From positions 26,276 to 90,275 of the forward strand of contig NZ_AZRW02000021.1 of NCBI RefSeq assembly GCF_000512695.2: a DNA stretch of 64,000 bases, read 5' to 3'. The DNA comes from Pseudomonas sp. QTF5 (lineage in GTDB: Bacteria > Pseudomonadota > Gammaproteobacteria > Pseudomonadales > Pseudomonadaceae). Shown piece after piece: positions 1-8,185 of this stretch (positions are counted from its first letter, which is position 1; each line of letters opens with the position of its first letter). Under the pieces are notes generated by a model. It was not told the origin of the DNA. It made no database searches and saw only the letters and a program-made list of their open reading frames with translations. A program made the position numbers and the translations under genes.

Positions 1-362
1 ACCTGTTTGCGCTCCCCGGTGGCCGTATGCAGATCGGCTCGCCAGACATCCAGAGGCAATTGTCGACTGATCAACCAAGCGGCCGGCACCAACGCCACCG
101 CACCCAATGCACGCTTGAGCACCACACGCCGACCCGGCTCGGGGCGATCCAGACTTTTGAGCGCCAATGCTGAAGGCAGACTGGCAAACCGCTGACGCAA
201 GGCTTGAGCCTTCTGCCAAGCCTGCTCGTGACTGAAGCAACTGTCGCGCCAACGCTGCAGATTCGCACGATCCTGCTCACTGGCACTTCCAGATTCCAGC
301 AAGGCGAGCCACTGCGCGGCAGCTCGCACTGCCTGACGGGCATCGGGCACTGGACTGTTCAC
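1..362 (-). CDS. FecR-family anti-sigma/transmembrane sensor (partial, C-terminus beyond window)
   Basis: The reading frame starts at a GTG overlapping the stop of the sigma-factor gene (GTGA) and runs off the left edge, so only about 120 N-terminal residues are seen. The N-terminus reads as the DUF4880 region of FecR proteins: a helical segment with AAQWLALLESG followed by a tryptophan-rich helix (LQRWRDSC). A basic stretch (GRRVVLKRALG) then leads to one hydrophobic segment near residues 85-100. FecR proteins sit in the inner membrane and relay TonB-receptor signals to the partner sigma factor. The overlap with the upstream gene implies translational coupling. The receptor gene would lie outside the window, so the ligand is unknown. 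Confidence 0.85.
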   Translation of the reverse strand, partial: MNSPVPDARQAVRAAAQWLALLESGSASEQDRANLQRWRDSCFSHEQAWQKAQALRQRFASLPSALALKSLDRPEPGRRVVLKRALGAVALVPAAWLISRQLPLDVWRADLHTATGERKQ

Positions 363-868
363 AGTTCCACCAACAGGCAATGCTCATAGGCTTGCGCCAT
401 GTAGCGTTTGATCGTGCGCTCCGATACCCGCAGGCGCTCGGCGATTTGCTGATAGTTCAAACCTTCCAGCTGACTCCAGAGAAACGCCCTGCGCACTGTT
501 GCTGGCAATCCATCGAGCAGTTCATCCAGGGCTTGCAGGGTTTCGAGCAACAACCAGCGCTGCTCGGGCGACGGCACACAGTCTTCCGGCAGCGCCGCCA
601 GCGCCGTCAGGTAAGCCTGCTCGAGGTTTCGACGCTTATAGAAATTGCTCAGCAGGCGTTTGCCCACGGTCAGCAGATAGGCACGGGGCTCTTGCAGATC
701 GGCAATTCGTTGAGAACTGGCGAGTAAACGCAGGAACGTATCCTGACTGAGGTCCGCCGCATCACAGCCATTGCCCATGCGTCTTCTCAACCAGCCTTCC
801 AGCCAGCCACGGTGATCGCGGTACAGATCGTGGAAGGTTTGCTCCTTCGGCATCGCTGCATCACTCAT
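359..868 (-). CDS. FecI-like ECF RNA polymerase sigma factor
   Basis: At 169 aa this has the usual length of iron-starvation ECF sigma factors. Sigma region 2 covers about residues 12-75, with DAADLSQDTFLRLL as the promoter-melting helix region. Region 4 covers about 110-160, with the helix-turn-helix YQQIAERLRVSERTIKRYM. It is followed by fecR with a 4-bp overlap, the standard FecI-FecR arrangement. A Fur-box-like sequence lies about 37 bp upstream, so repression under iron-replete conditions is expected. The target operon, normally a TonB-dependent receptor, is not visible. The family assignment is secure; the specific siderophore system cannot be named. Confidence 0.9.
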   Translation of the reverse strand: MSDAAMPKEQTFHDLYRDHRGWLEGWLRRRMGNGCDAADLSQDTFLRLLASSQRIADLQEPRAYLLTVGKRLLSNFYKRRNLEQAYLTALAALPEDCVPSPEQRWLLLETLQALDELLDGLPATVRRAFLWSQLEGLNYQQIAERLRVSERTIKRYMAQAYEHCLLVEL

Positions 869-904
869 CTCTAGAAGCCCTGTGTGCCAAGGAGTTATCG
901 TAAA

Positions 905-919
905 TGAGAGTGATTCTAA
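905..919. promoter_or_regulatory. Fur-box-like operator upstream of fecI-type sigma gene
   Basis: The sequence TGAGAGTGATTCTAA matches the 7-1-7 Fur consensus (TGATAAT-n-ATTATCA) at 10 of 14 defined positions. It sits where the promoter of the leftward sigma-factor gene should be. Binding is inferred, not shown. Confidence 0.6.
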
Positions 920-1017
920 TTAATGTCGGTACTGCGAACCAAGCCCTTTGTGCATCGAATGCGCACAAAGGTCAGACCGGGAAGACGCAAGAGGAGAAAA
1001 AGCCAAATCGCAGACAC

Positions 1018-1043
1018 AAAAAACCCCGGTCTTTCGACCAGGG
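1018..1043 (-). terminator. Rho-independent terminator of the Val-Asp tRNA operon
   Basis: Read leftward, an 8-bp stem (CCCTGGTC / GACCGGGG, one G-T pair) with a GAAA tetraloop is followed by six T residues. It lies about 90 bp after the last tRNA-Asp. Confidence 0.8.
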
Positions 1044-1130
1044 TCTTTGCTATCGACTCGAAACAGGCACTGGTTTTACCGGCGGCTTGCTTCGTAGCTC
1101 CAAGGCGTTCAGTGGGCCTTGAGGCAGATA

Positions 1131-1207
1131 TGGCGCAGCGGACGGGACTCGAACCCGCGACCCCCGGCGTGACAGGCCGGTATTCTAACCGACTGAACTA
1201 CCGCTGC
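1131..1207 (-). tRNA. tRNA-Asp (GTC), copy 3 in transcription order
   Basis: A 77-nt cloverleaf with a GCAGCGG acceptor stem, anticodon GTC in the loop CTGTCAC, T-loop GGTTCGAGTCC and encoded CCA. It is the promoter-distal copy of three tandem tRNA-Asp genes spaced exactly 169 bp apart. Confidence 0.97.
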
Positions 1208-1299
1208 GTATCGCTTTGGACTTTCGCCCAAGTAACTCGTCTGATTGAAAACTCAGAAGCTTTTCAATCTCGAACCAGATAAATCTGACTCGGAAAATA

Positions 1300-1376
1300 T
1301 GGCGCAGCGGACGGGACTCGAACCCGCGACCCCCGGCGTGACAGGCCGGTATTCTAACCGACTGCACTACCGCTGC
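1300..1376 (-). tRNA. tRNA-Asp (GTC), middle copy with D-stem substitution
   Basis: Identical to its two neighbours except for one base: window position 1365 is C where the other copies have A. This makes tRNA position 12 a G instead of U and breaks the U12-A23 pair of the D stem. The anticodon, acceptor stem, T arm and CCA are intact. It may be a poorly functional copy. Confidence 0.93.
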
Positions 1377-1468
1377 GTATCGCTTTGGACTTTCGCCCAA
1401 GTAACTCGTCTGATTGAAAACTCAGAAGCTTTTCAATCTCGAACCAGATAAATCTGACTCGGAAAATA

Positions 1469-1545
1469 TGGCGCAGCGGACGGGACTCGAACCCGCGACC
1501 CCCGGCGTGACAGGCCGGTATTCTAACCGACTGAACTACCGCTGC
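1469..1545 (-). tRNA. tRNA-Asp (GTC), copy 1 in transcription order
   Basis: A 77-nt tRNA-Asp identical to the promoter-distal copy, with anticodon GTC and encoded CCA. It follows tRNA-Val by 55 nt. Confidence 0.97.
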
Positions 1546-1600
1546 GCGTCGGTGGAGGCTTTTAAAAGCTTCCATCTTGCTTTCGCAAGACTCCCGGAAG

Positions 1601-1676
1601 TGGTGGGTGATGACGGGATCGAACCGCCGACATTCTGCTTGTAAGGCAGACGCTCTCCCAGCTGAGCTAATCACCC
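1601..1676 (-). tRNA. tRNA-Val (TAC)
   Basis: A 76-nt cloverleaf with acceptor GGGTGAT/ATCACCC, anticodon TAC in the loop CTTACAA, T-loop GGTTCGATCCC and encoded CCA. It is the first gene of the leftward tRNA operon. Confidence 0.96.
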
Positions 1677-1698
1677 GTTTGCATCTCCGAGGCCGCGA

Positions 1699-1727
1699 AA
1701 TTTACGCAGGTACCGAAGCTAAGTCAA
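1699..1727 (-). promoter_or_regulatory. Sigma-70 promoter of the Val-Asp tRNA operon
   Basis: Read leftward, -35 TTGACT and -10 TAAATT are separated by 17 bp. A GC-rich discriminator (TCGCGGCC) typical of stringently controlled stable-RNA promoters follows, just before tRNA-Val. Confidence 0.75.
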
Positions 1728-1780
1728 TACCCCGCTTGAAGTTTTTCTGAAAAAGACAAAATTGTGTCTTACACAGTCAG

Positions 1781-1902
1781 ACCGCTTTCGCGAGCAAGCC
1801 CGCTCCCACACTGGATCTGCGGCGGAGCACAGGTTTGTGATCGACATAAATTCAGTGTGGGAGCGGCGGTGCGGCGATCCGACTTGCTCGCGAAGACGGC
1901 GG
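1781..1902. repeat. REP pair (REPIN) with one variant element
   Basis: Two REP elements face each other: a standard one (core CGAGCAAGCCCGCTCCCACA, about 1791-1810) and, inverted at about 1854-1902, a variant with an extra GC-rich block inside the core. They occupy the spacer between the tRNA operon promoter and the SDR gene. No gene was found here. Confidence 0.85.
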
Positions 1903-1950
1903 CACATTCAACATCAATGCTGGCTACATCCATCGCAGCCACGCTTGGAT

Positions 1951-2727
1951 TTACTCGCTGTAAATCATCTTCTTGGTCATGCCACCATCGACCACGAACT
2001 CCTGGCCCGTAACGAAACCGGCGTTCTTCGACAGCAACCACGCCACCATCGCCGCCACGTCCTCGACCGTCCCCACCCTGCCCGCCGGGTGCTGGGCATG
2101 ATCGGCATCGGTCAGCGGTTCGGCACGGCGCACGGAAGGATCGCGGGCATCGATCCAGCCGGGGCTGACCGCATTGACCCGGATCTCCGGGCCAAGGCTG
2201 ATAGCCAGGGCGTGAGTCAGGGCCAACAAACCGCCCTTGCTCGCGGCATACGCCTCGGTGTCGGGTTCCGACTGCCCGGCGCGGGTCGAGGCCAGATTGA
2301 CGATGGCGCCGTTGTGAGCGCGCAGGTACGGCGCACAGTGCTTGGCCAACAGCATCGGCCCGCCGAGATTCACCGCCAGCACCCGGTTCCAGTAGGCCAG
2401 ATCGAGACTTTCCAGGGTGATGTTATGCGGATCGGCCACTGCCGCATTGCATACCAGCGCATCCAGACGCCCAAACCGTCCCAGCACCTCGGCCACGCCC
2501 AGTGCCACTTGCGCTTCATTCGCGACGTCCATGGCGATAAACCAGGCGTTTTCACCAAGCACCTTCGCCACTTTCGAACCGCGCTCCCGATCCAGATCGG
2601 TCAGCACCACCTGCCAGCCTTCGCTGATCAGCCAGGCCGCAATTCCCAGACCGATGCCGCGCGCAGCACCGGTGACCAACGCGACGCGGCCATGGGTGCC
2701 CGTGGCCGGCGTCGACAACTCAATCAC
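1951..2727 (-). CDS. SDR-family NAD(P)-dependent oxidoreductase
   Basis: This 258-aa classical short-chain dehydrogenase has the cofactor motif TGAARGIG at residues 19-26, NAA at 94-96, and the catalytic Ser147, Tyr160 and Lys164 (YAASK). Asp44 or nearby after the second strand (VVLTDLD) favours NAD over NADP. It starts at a GTG that overlaps the metZ stop (GTGA), so the two genes are translationally coupled. The same SDR follows metZ in other pseudomonads, as I recall. The substrate is unknown; the coupling to methionine synthesis is suggestive only. Confidence 0.9.
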   Translation of the reverse strand: MIELSTPATGTHGRVALVTGAARGIGLGIAAWLISEGWQVVLTDLDRERGSKVAKVLGENAWFIAMDVANEAQVALGVAEVLGRFGRLDALVCNAAVADPHNITLESLDLAYWNRVLAVNLGGPMLLAKHCAPYLRAHNGAIVNLASTRAGQSEPDTEAYAASKGGLLALTHALAISLGPEIRVNAVSPGWIDARDPSVRRAEPLTDADHAQHPAGRVGTVEDVAAMVAWLLSKNAGFVTGQEFVVDGGMTKKMIYSE

Positions 2728-3935
2728 AAGGCCGCCAACCCGCGCGTCAGATCGGCCTGCAGGTCTGCCACGTCTTCCAGACCGACCGCAATGCGGATCA
2801 GGCTGTCACGAATGCCCGCCGCTTCACGCTCTTGCGGCGCCAGACGGCCGTGAGAGGTGGTGCTCGGGTGCGTGATGGTGGTTTTGCTGTCGCCCAGGTT
2901 GGCCGTGATAGAGATAAGGCGCGTCGCATCGATAAAGCGCCAGGCGCCCTCTTTGCCGCCCTTGACCTCGAAACTCACGACCGCACCGAAGCCCTTCTGC
3001 TGACGCTGGGCCAGTTCGTGCTGCGGATGGCTCTGGAGACCGGCGTAATGGACTTTCTCGATACCGTCCTGCTGCTCCAGCCATTCGGCCAGTTGCTGGG
3101 CATTGGCGCAATGCGCTTTCATGCGCAGGCTCAGCGTTTCCAGCCCCTTGAGGAAGATCCAGGCGTTGAACGGGCTCAGGGTCGGCCCGGCGGTACGCAG
3201 GAAACCGACGACTTCTTTCATCTGCTCGCTACGACCGGCCACAACACCGCCCATGCAACGACCCTGGCCGTCGATGAACTTGGTCGCCGAATGCACAACG
3301 ATGTCCGCGCCCAGCTTCAGCGGCTGCTGCAACGCAGGTGTGCAGAAGCAGTTGTCGACCACCAGCATCGCGCCTTTGGCGTGAGCAATTTCCGACAGCG
3401 CTTTGATGTCTACCAGTTCGGCCAGCGGGTTGGAGGGCGACTCGACGAACAGTAACTTGGTGTTGGCCTTGATCGCCGCATCCCAGCCGGATAAGTCCGC
3501 CAGGGGCACGTAATCGACTTCGATGCCGAAGCGCTTGAAGTACTTTTCGAACAGGCTGATGGTCGAGCCGAACACGCTGCGCGAGACCAGAACATGATCG
3601 CCTGCGCTGCACAGACTCATCACCACCGCCATGATCGCGGCCATGCCGGTCGCCGTGGCCACCGCTTGCTCGGCGCTTTCCAGCGCGGCAATTCGCTCTT
3701 CGAACGCGCGCACGGTCGGATTGGTGTAGCGCGAGTAAACGTTACCCGGCACTTCGCCAGCAAAGCGCGCGGCCGCGTCGGCCGCGGTACGGAACACGTA
3801 GCTGGAAGTGAAGAACATCGGATCACCGTGTTCGCCTTCCGGCGTGCGGTGCTGACCGGCGCGTACGGCCAGGGTATCGAACGCTACGCCTTCGAGGTCG
3901 CTGTCCAGCCGACCGGCATCCCAATCCTGACTCAT
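2724..3935 (-). CDS. metZ: O-succinylhomoserine sulfhydrylase MetZ
   Basis: A 403-aa PLP enzyme of the Cys/Met metabolism family. It converts O-succinylhomoserine and sulfide to homocysteine, the direct-sulfhydrylation route to methionine used by pseudomonads. The PLP lysine is Lys219 in HSATKF. The substrate-phosphate and tetramer motifs YSRYTNPT (67-74) and ESPSNP (165-170) are present. The N-terminal MSQDWDAGRLDSDLEG is typical of MetZ rather than MetB. It lies 78 nt downstream of purF, beyond a terminator, so it probably has its own promoter. The coupled SDR gene follows. Confidence 0.95.
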   Translation of the reverse strand: MSQDWDAGRLDSDLEGVAFDTLAVRAGQHRTPEGEHGDPMFFTSSYVFRTAADAAARFAGEVPGNVYSRYTNPTVRAFEERIAALESAEQAVATATGMAAIMAVVMSLCSAGDHVLVSRSVFGSTISLFEKYFKRFGIEVDYVPLADLSGWDAAIKANTKLLFVESPSNPLAELVDIKALSEIAHAKGAMLVVDNCFCTPALQQPLKLGADIVVHSATKFIDGQGRCMGGVVAGRSEQMKEVVGFLRTAGPTLSPFNAWIFLKGLETLSLRMKAHCANAQQLAEWLEQQDGIEKVHYAGLQSHPQHELAQRQQKGFGAVVSFEVKGGKEGAWRFIDATRLISITANLGDSKTTITHPSTTSHGRLAPQEREAAGIRDSLIRIAVGLEDVADLQADLTRGLAAL

Positions 3936-3984
3936 GCTGTCACTCCTTGCCCTGCTCTTGATTTAGAGAGTCTGTAGTAGATAC

Positions 3985-4006
3985 AAAACCGGCCCCTCAG
4001 GGCCGG
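3985..4006 (-). terminator. Terminator after purF
   Basis: Read leftward, a 7-bp GC stem (CCGGCCC / GGGCCGG) with a TGAG loop is followed by TTTT. It starts about 8 bp after the purF stop and separates purF from metZ. Confidence 0.8.
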
Positions 4007-4013
4007 TAGTTAC

Positions 4014-5519
4014 TCAGTTGTTGTACAGATCAATGATCGCACTGACTGCCTGGGTCTTGACCTTGGAGGCATCGTTGCGTGCCTGCTCGATCTTGTTCAG
4101 GTAAGCCTCGTCGACGTCGCCGGTGACGTACTGGCCGTCGAACACCGCGCAATCGAATTTCTCGATCTTGATCTTGCCGCCACCGACTGCTTCGATCAAG
4201 TCAGGCAGATCCTGATAGATCAACCAGTCAGCGCCGATCAGGTCGGCTACGTCCTGGGTCGAACGGTTATGAGCGATCAGCTCGTGAGCGCTTGGCATGT
4301 CGATGCCGTAGACGTTCGGGTAACGCACGGCCGGTGCCGCGGAGCAGAAATAGACGTTTTTGGCGCCGGCTTCGCGAGCCATCTGGATGATCTGCTTGCA
4401 GGTGGTGCCGCGAACGATGGAATCGTCCACCAGCATCACGTTTTTGCCGCGGAATTCCAGCTCGATGGCGTTGAGCTTCTGGCGTACGGATTTTTTCCGT
4501 GCAGCCTGACCCGGCATGATGAAGGTCCGGCCGATGTAGCGGTTCTTCACGAAGCCTTCGCGGAACTTGACGCCCAAGTGGTTCGCCAGCTCCAGGGCCG
4601 CGGTGCGGCTGGTGTCCGGAATCGGGATGACCACGTCGATGTCGTGATCCGGACGCTCGCGCAAGATCTTCTCGGCAAGCTTCTCGCCCATACGCAGGCG
4701 GGCCTTGTAGACCGAGACGCCGTCGATGATCGAGTCCGGACGCGCCAGATAGACGTGTTCGAAAATGCACGGAGTCAGCGACGGGTTGGTCGCGCACTGA
4801 CGGGTGTGCAGCTTGCCGTCTTCAGTGATGTAGACCGCTTCGCCCGGTGCCAGGTCGCGAATCAGGGTGAATCCGAGTACGTCCAGCGAAACGCTTTCGG
4901 AGGCGATCATGTACTCGACGCCTTCGTCGGTGTGACGCTGACCGAAAACGATCGGACGGATGCCGTGCGGATCGCGGAAACCGACGATGCCATAACCGGT
5001 CACCATCGCCACGACCGCGTAACCACCAACGCAACGGTTATGCACGCCAGTGACGGCAGCGAACACGTCTTCTTCGGTCGGCTGCAACTTGCCGCGCTGG
5101 GCCAGCTCGTGCGCGAACACGTTGAGCAGCACTTCCGAATCGGAATTGGTGTTGACGTGGCGCAAGTCAGATTCGTAAATCTCCTTGGCCAGTTGTTCAA
5201 CGTTGGTCAGGTTACCGTTGTGCGCCAAGGTGATGCCGTACGGCGAGTTGACGTAAAACGGTTGAGCTTCGGCCGAGGTCGAACTGCCCGCGGTCGGGTA
5301 ACGCACATGGCCAATGCCCATGTGACCGACCAGGCGCTGCATGTGACGCTGATGGAACACGTCACGTACCAGGCCATTGTCCTTGCGCAGGAATAACCGG
5401 CCATCATGGCTGGTCACGATACCGGCAGCGTCCTGGCCGCGGTGCTGGAGGACGGTTAGCGCGTCATACAGCGCCTGATTGACGTTCGACTTACCGACGA
5501 TACCGACGATGCCACACAT
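4014..5519 (-). CDS. purF: Amidophosphoribosyltransferase PurF
   Basis: A 501-aa class II glutamine amidotransferase that catalyses the first step of purine synthesis, PRPP plus glutamine to phosphoribosylamine. The ATG at 5519 was chosen because it places the catalytic cysteine directly after Met (MCGIVGIVG), as maturation requires; a TTG three codons upstream is also in frame. The Ntn-hydrolase domain fills about residues 1-240, with HRGQDAAG and GHVRYPTAGSS visible. The phosphoribosyltransferase PRPP loop VMLVDDSIVRGTT is at 361-373. It lies 41 nt after cvpA in the same operon, as in many gammaproteobacteria. Confidence 0.98.
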   Translation of the reverse strand: MCGIVGIVGKSNVNQALYDALTVLQHRGQDAAGIVTSHDGRLFLRKDNGLVRDVFHQRHMQRLVGHMGIGHVRYPTAGSSTSAEAQPFYVNSPYGITLAHNGNLTNVEQLAKEIYESDLRHVNTNSDSEVLLNVFAHELAQRGKLQPTEEDVFAAVTGVHNRCVGGYAVVAMVTGYGIVGFRDPHGIRPIVFGQRHTDEGVEYMIASESVSLDVLGFTLIRDLAPGEAVYITEDGKLHTRQCATNPSLTPCIFEHVYLARPDSIIDGVSVYKARLRMGEKLAEKILRERPDHDIDVVIPIPDTSRTAALELANHLGVKFREGFVKNRYIGRTFIMPGQAARKKSVRQKLNAIELEFRGKNVMLVDDSIVRGTTCKQIIQMAREAGAKNVYFCSAAPAVRYPNVYGIDMPSAHELIAHNRSTQDVADLIGADWLIYQDLPDLIEAVGGGKIKIEKFDCAVFDGQYVTGDVDEAYLNKIEQARNDASKVKTQAVSAIIDLYNN

Positions 5520-5560
5520 GCGACGCAACCCCTACTTAATGGATCTGAACTGAACACAAC

Positions 5561-6121
5561 TCACTGAGGCGTTTTGACCGTCGGCAAGAGGTGCTCCTTG
5601 AACGGTATATCAGCGGGTACGCTGATTCCGCTGGCAAGCCACTGACTACTCCAACCCAGGATCAGGTTTTTGGACCAGTCTGCAACCAATAGAAATTTTG
5701 GCACGAGCTGTGACTCTTGCCACCACCCGTCCTGCTGTACCGGCCCCAGGCTCAACAGCCCGACCGCCACAACCACCAGCAACACGCCACGCGCAGCGCC
5801 GAAGGCCATGCCGAGGAATCGATCGGTCCCGGATAGCCCGGTGACGCGAACCAACTCGCCGATAAGATAATTGATCATTGCGCCTACGATTAAAGTGGCG
5901 ACAAACATGATGGCACAGCCCGCGATCACGCGAGCCGACGGCGTTTCGATGTATCCGCCGAGGTACTCGGACAATGAACCACCGAACATCCAGGCAACGC
6001 CTCCTGCGATGATCCAGGTCAGCAGCGAGAGTGCTTCTTTGACGAAGCCGCGGCTCAGACTGATCAAAGCGGAGATGGCGACGATTGCAACGATCGCCCA
6101 GTCAACCCAGGTAAATGGCAC
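5561..6121 (-). CDS. cvpA: CvpA family inner-membrane protein
   Basis: At 186 aa with a GTG start and four predicted membrane segments (about residues 5-22, 28-50, 65-88 and 100-125), this matches CvpA, named for its requirement in colicin V production in E. coli. The motifs SLSRGFVKEALSLLTWI and the glycine-rich RFLGMAFGAARG are characteristic. The purF-adjacent position is conserved widely. Its molecular role is unsettled; envelope maintenance has been proposed. The C-terminal 45 residues are soluble. Confidence 0.92.
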   Translation of the reverse strand: MPFTWVDWAIVAIVAISALISLSRGFVKEALSLLTWIIAGGVAWMFGGSLSEYLGGYIETPSARVIAGCAIMFVATLIVGAMINYLIGELVRVTGLSGTDRFLGMAFGAARGVLLVVVAVGLLSLGPVQQDGWWQESQLVPKFLLVADWSKNLILGWSSQWLASGISVPADIPFKEHLLPTVKTPQ

Positions 6122-6219
6122 AGTGCAGCCTACAGACAGATAAGGCGGCGCATTTTAGCAGAGCCCATGGCTGTCGGTAAGCTGAGATTGTCAGTGCTTT
6201 TCAAATCAGGGCGATAGTT

Positions 6220-6894
6220 TTAACCGCGCTCAGGCTGAAAACGCACCACAAAACCCTTGAGATTCTGCTGGCGACTCAACAAGTCACGCAGACGATCGGC
6301 TTCCGCGCGCTCGATCAGCGGTCCGACGAACACCCGATTTTTGCCATCGGCGGAGCGGATATAAGCGTTATAGCCCTGGCTGCGCAGGTTTTTTTGCAGG
6401 CTTTCAGCGCTTTCACGGCTCGACAGGCTGGCCAGTTGCACTGACCAACTGACCGACAGGCCATTGGCATCGACGCGACTTGGGGTGGTGCTCGGCTTGG
6501 TCGGTGCAGCAGCGATTGGCTGGGCAGGTGCCGGCACAGGCTTGGCGACTGGCGCCGGAGGCGTGACCGGTTTGGCAGCCGGTGGCGCTGGTGGCGCTGG
6601 TGGCGCTGCCACAGGAGCACTTGGCGCAATCGGTGTCGACGGCGCTTGCTGCTCGGCAATTTCGTCATCGCTTGGCACAGGCTCCTGCGGTAATGCCTGC
6701 GGTTCAGGCACCACCACCGGCTCGACCTGCACGTGCGGCACAGCTGGCGCTTGCGGTGCAGCCGGCGCGTCGACTCTCACCTGGCGCTGTTCGTCCTGAC
6801 GGGAAAACAGCATCGGCAGGAAAATCACCGCCAGCGCCACCAGCACCAGGGCACCGACCATGCGCTGTTTGTACGCCTTATCCAGCAAAGCCAT
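6220..6894 (-). CDS. SPOR-domain protein (DedD-like)
   Basis: A 224-aa single-pass protein. The start is set at the ATG at 6894, which gives MALLDKAYKQRMVGALVLVA; an upstream in-frame extension lies inside folC. A transmembrane helix spans about residues 12-29, followed by a long Pro/Ala-rich linker (about 40-140) and a C-terminal SPOR domain (about 145-222: WSVQLASLSSRESAESLQKNL ends in repeats of this fold). SPOR domains bind denuded septal peptidoglycan, so a cell-division role like that of DedD is expected. It overlaps the end of folC by 17 bp. Confidence 0.9.
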   Translation of the reverse strand: MALLDKAYKQRMVGALVLVALAVIFLPMLFSRQDEQRQVRVDAPAAPQAPAVPHVQVEPVVVPEPQALPQEPVPSDDEIAEQQAPSTPIAPSAPVAAPPAPPAPPAAKPVTPPAPVAKPVPAPAQPIAAAPTKPSTTPSRVDANGLSVSWSVQLASLSSRESAESLQKNLRSQGYNAYIRSADGKNRVFVGPLIERAEADRLRDLLSRQQNLKGFVVRFQPERG

Positions 6895-8185
6895 TTGCCG
6901 CTTCCTCCGTGGAGTGCCGGGCCAGCCATTCAAGGGCCTCGGCGACACAATAAAATGATCCGAACAACAGAATTTCATCGTCGCTCGTCGCCTGCGCGCA
7001 CTGCCCTTCCAGGGCGGCGGCCACGCTGCCATAAGACGTTACCGAGGCGCCAAGGTTCTGCAACGCCGCGTGCAACTGCTCAACGGGCCGCGCGCGCGGC
7101 GAATCCAGCGGGGCGACAGCCCAATGCTGGACACTAGCATTCAATTCACCGACAACACCATCCAGATCCTTGTCCGCCAACAACCCGAACACCGCCAGAC
7201 GCTTGCCGGCCGGCGGTCGACTGGCCAGACGACGGGCCAGGTATTCTGCCGCATGGGGGTTGTGCCCCACGTCCAGCAACACATTCAGACGCTTGCCCTG
7301 CCAGTCGAACTGACGGCGATCGAGACGACCGACCACGCGTGTCGCTTTCAGGGCTTCAATAATCTGTGTATCTACCCAAGGCAAACCGAGCAGCAGGTAA
7401 GCCTGCAATGCCAGTGCGGCGTTTTCCATCGGCAGATCGAGCAATGGCAGATCATGCAACTCGACTACACACCCCTGATCATCAAGGCCGCGCCATTGCC
7501 AGTTGTGATCGGTGATACCCAAGTCGAAATCGCGCCCACGCAGGAAAAACGGGCAATTGAGCTCGCGCGCCTTATCCAGCAGAGGTTGAGGGGGATTCAG
7601 ATCGCCACAGAGCGCAGGCGCGCCCTGGCGGAAAATACCGGCCTTTTCGAAGGCCACGGATTCGCGGGTGTCGCCCAGGTAATCCGCATGATCGACACCA
7701 ATGCTGGTCACCAGCGCGATATCGGCATCGACCACGTTGACGGTATCCAGACGCCCGCCCAGCCCCACTTCCAGCACCACCGCATCAAGCCCCGCCTGCT
7801 GAAACAGCCAGAACGCCGCCAGGGTGCCCATTTCGAAGTATGTCAGGGAAGTGTCGCCACGACCGGCCTCGACCGCAGCGAAGGCTTCGCACAGCTCGGC
7901 GTCAGTGGCTTCGACGCCATTGACCTGCACCCGCTCGTTGTAACGCAGCAGATGCGGAGAATTGTAGACACCGACGTTCAGGCCCTGCGCCCGCAGCAAC
8001 GAAGCCACGAACGCACAGGTAGAACCCTTGCCGTTGGTGCCGGTGACCGTGATCACCCGAGGCGCCGGCTGGCCCAGTCCCATGCGGGACGCTACCTGTT
8101 GCGAACGCTCCAGCCCCATGTCGATGGCCGAAGGATGCAACTGTTCAAGGTAGGCGAGCCACTCGCCAAGGGTGCGTTGGGTCAT
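6878..8185 (-). CDS. folC: Bifunctional folylpolyglutamate synthase/dihydrofolate synthase FolC
   Basis: A 435-aa Mur-ligase-fold enzyme that adds glutamate to dihydropteroate and tetrahydrofolates. The ATP-binding P-loop TGTNGKGST is at residues 48-56. The YFEMGTLAAFWLF and GLGGRLDTVNVV segments of the family are present, and DVGHNPHAAEYLARR lies in the C-terminal glutamate-ligase domain. The start overlaps the accD stop (ATGA), and the end overlaps the SPOR gene, consistent with one operon accD-folC-dedD-cvpA-purF. Length is normal. Confidence 0.96.
   Translation of the reverse strand: MTQRTLGEWLAYLEQLHPSAIDMGLERSQQVASRMGLGQPAPRVITVTGTNGKGSTCAFVASLLRAQGLNVGVYNSPHLLRYNERVQVNGVEATDAELCEAFAAVEAGRGDTSLTYFEMGTLAAFWLFQQAGLDAVVLEVGLGGRLDTVNVVDADIALVTSIGVDHADYLGDTRESVAFEKAGIFRQGAPALCGDLNPPQPLLDKARELNCPFFLRGRDFDLGITDHNWQWRGLDDQGCVVELHDLPLLDLPMENAALALQAYLLLGLPWVDTQIIEALKATRVVGRLDRRQFDWQGKRLNVLLDVGHNPHAAEYLARRLASRPPAGKRLAVFGLLADKDLDGVVGELNASVQHWAVAPLDSPRARPVEQLHAALQNLGASVTSYGSVAAALEGQCAQATSDDEILLFGSFYCVAEALEWLARHSTEEAANGFAG

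Larger units (their letters stand above)
1131..1545 (-). repeat. Tandem 169-bp repeat carrying tRNA-Asp
   Basis: The two 92-nt spacers between the tRNA-Asp copies (1208-1299 and 1377-1468) are identical base for base. The locus is therefore a tandem duplication of a 169-bp unit (77-nt tRNA plus 92-nt spacer), with a third tRNA closing the array. The identity suggests recent duplication or gene conversion. Confidence 0.95.

Noticed and set aside
904..1122. A short rightward frame between the sigma factor and the tRNAs
   Set aside because: It covers the Fur box and the tRNA terminator and has no ribosome site or protein-like composition.
1185..1674. Short frames running across the tRNA-Asp array in both directions
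   Set aside because: They translate tRNA sequence and the repeated spacers, which explains their similarity to each other.
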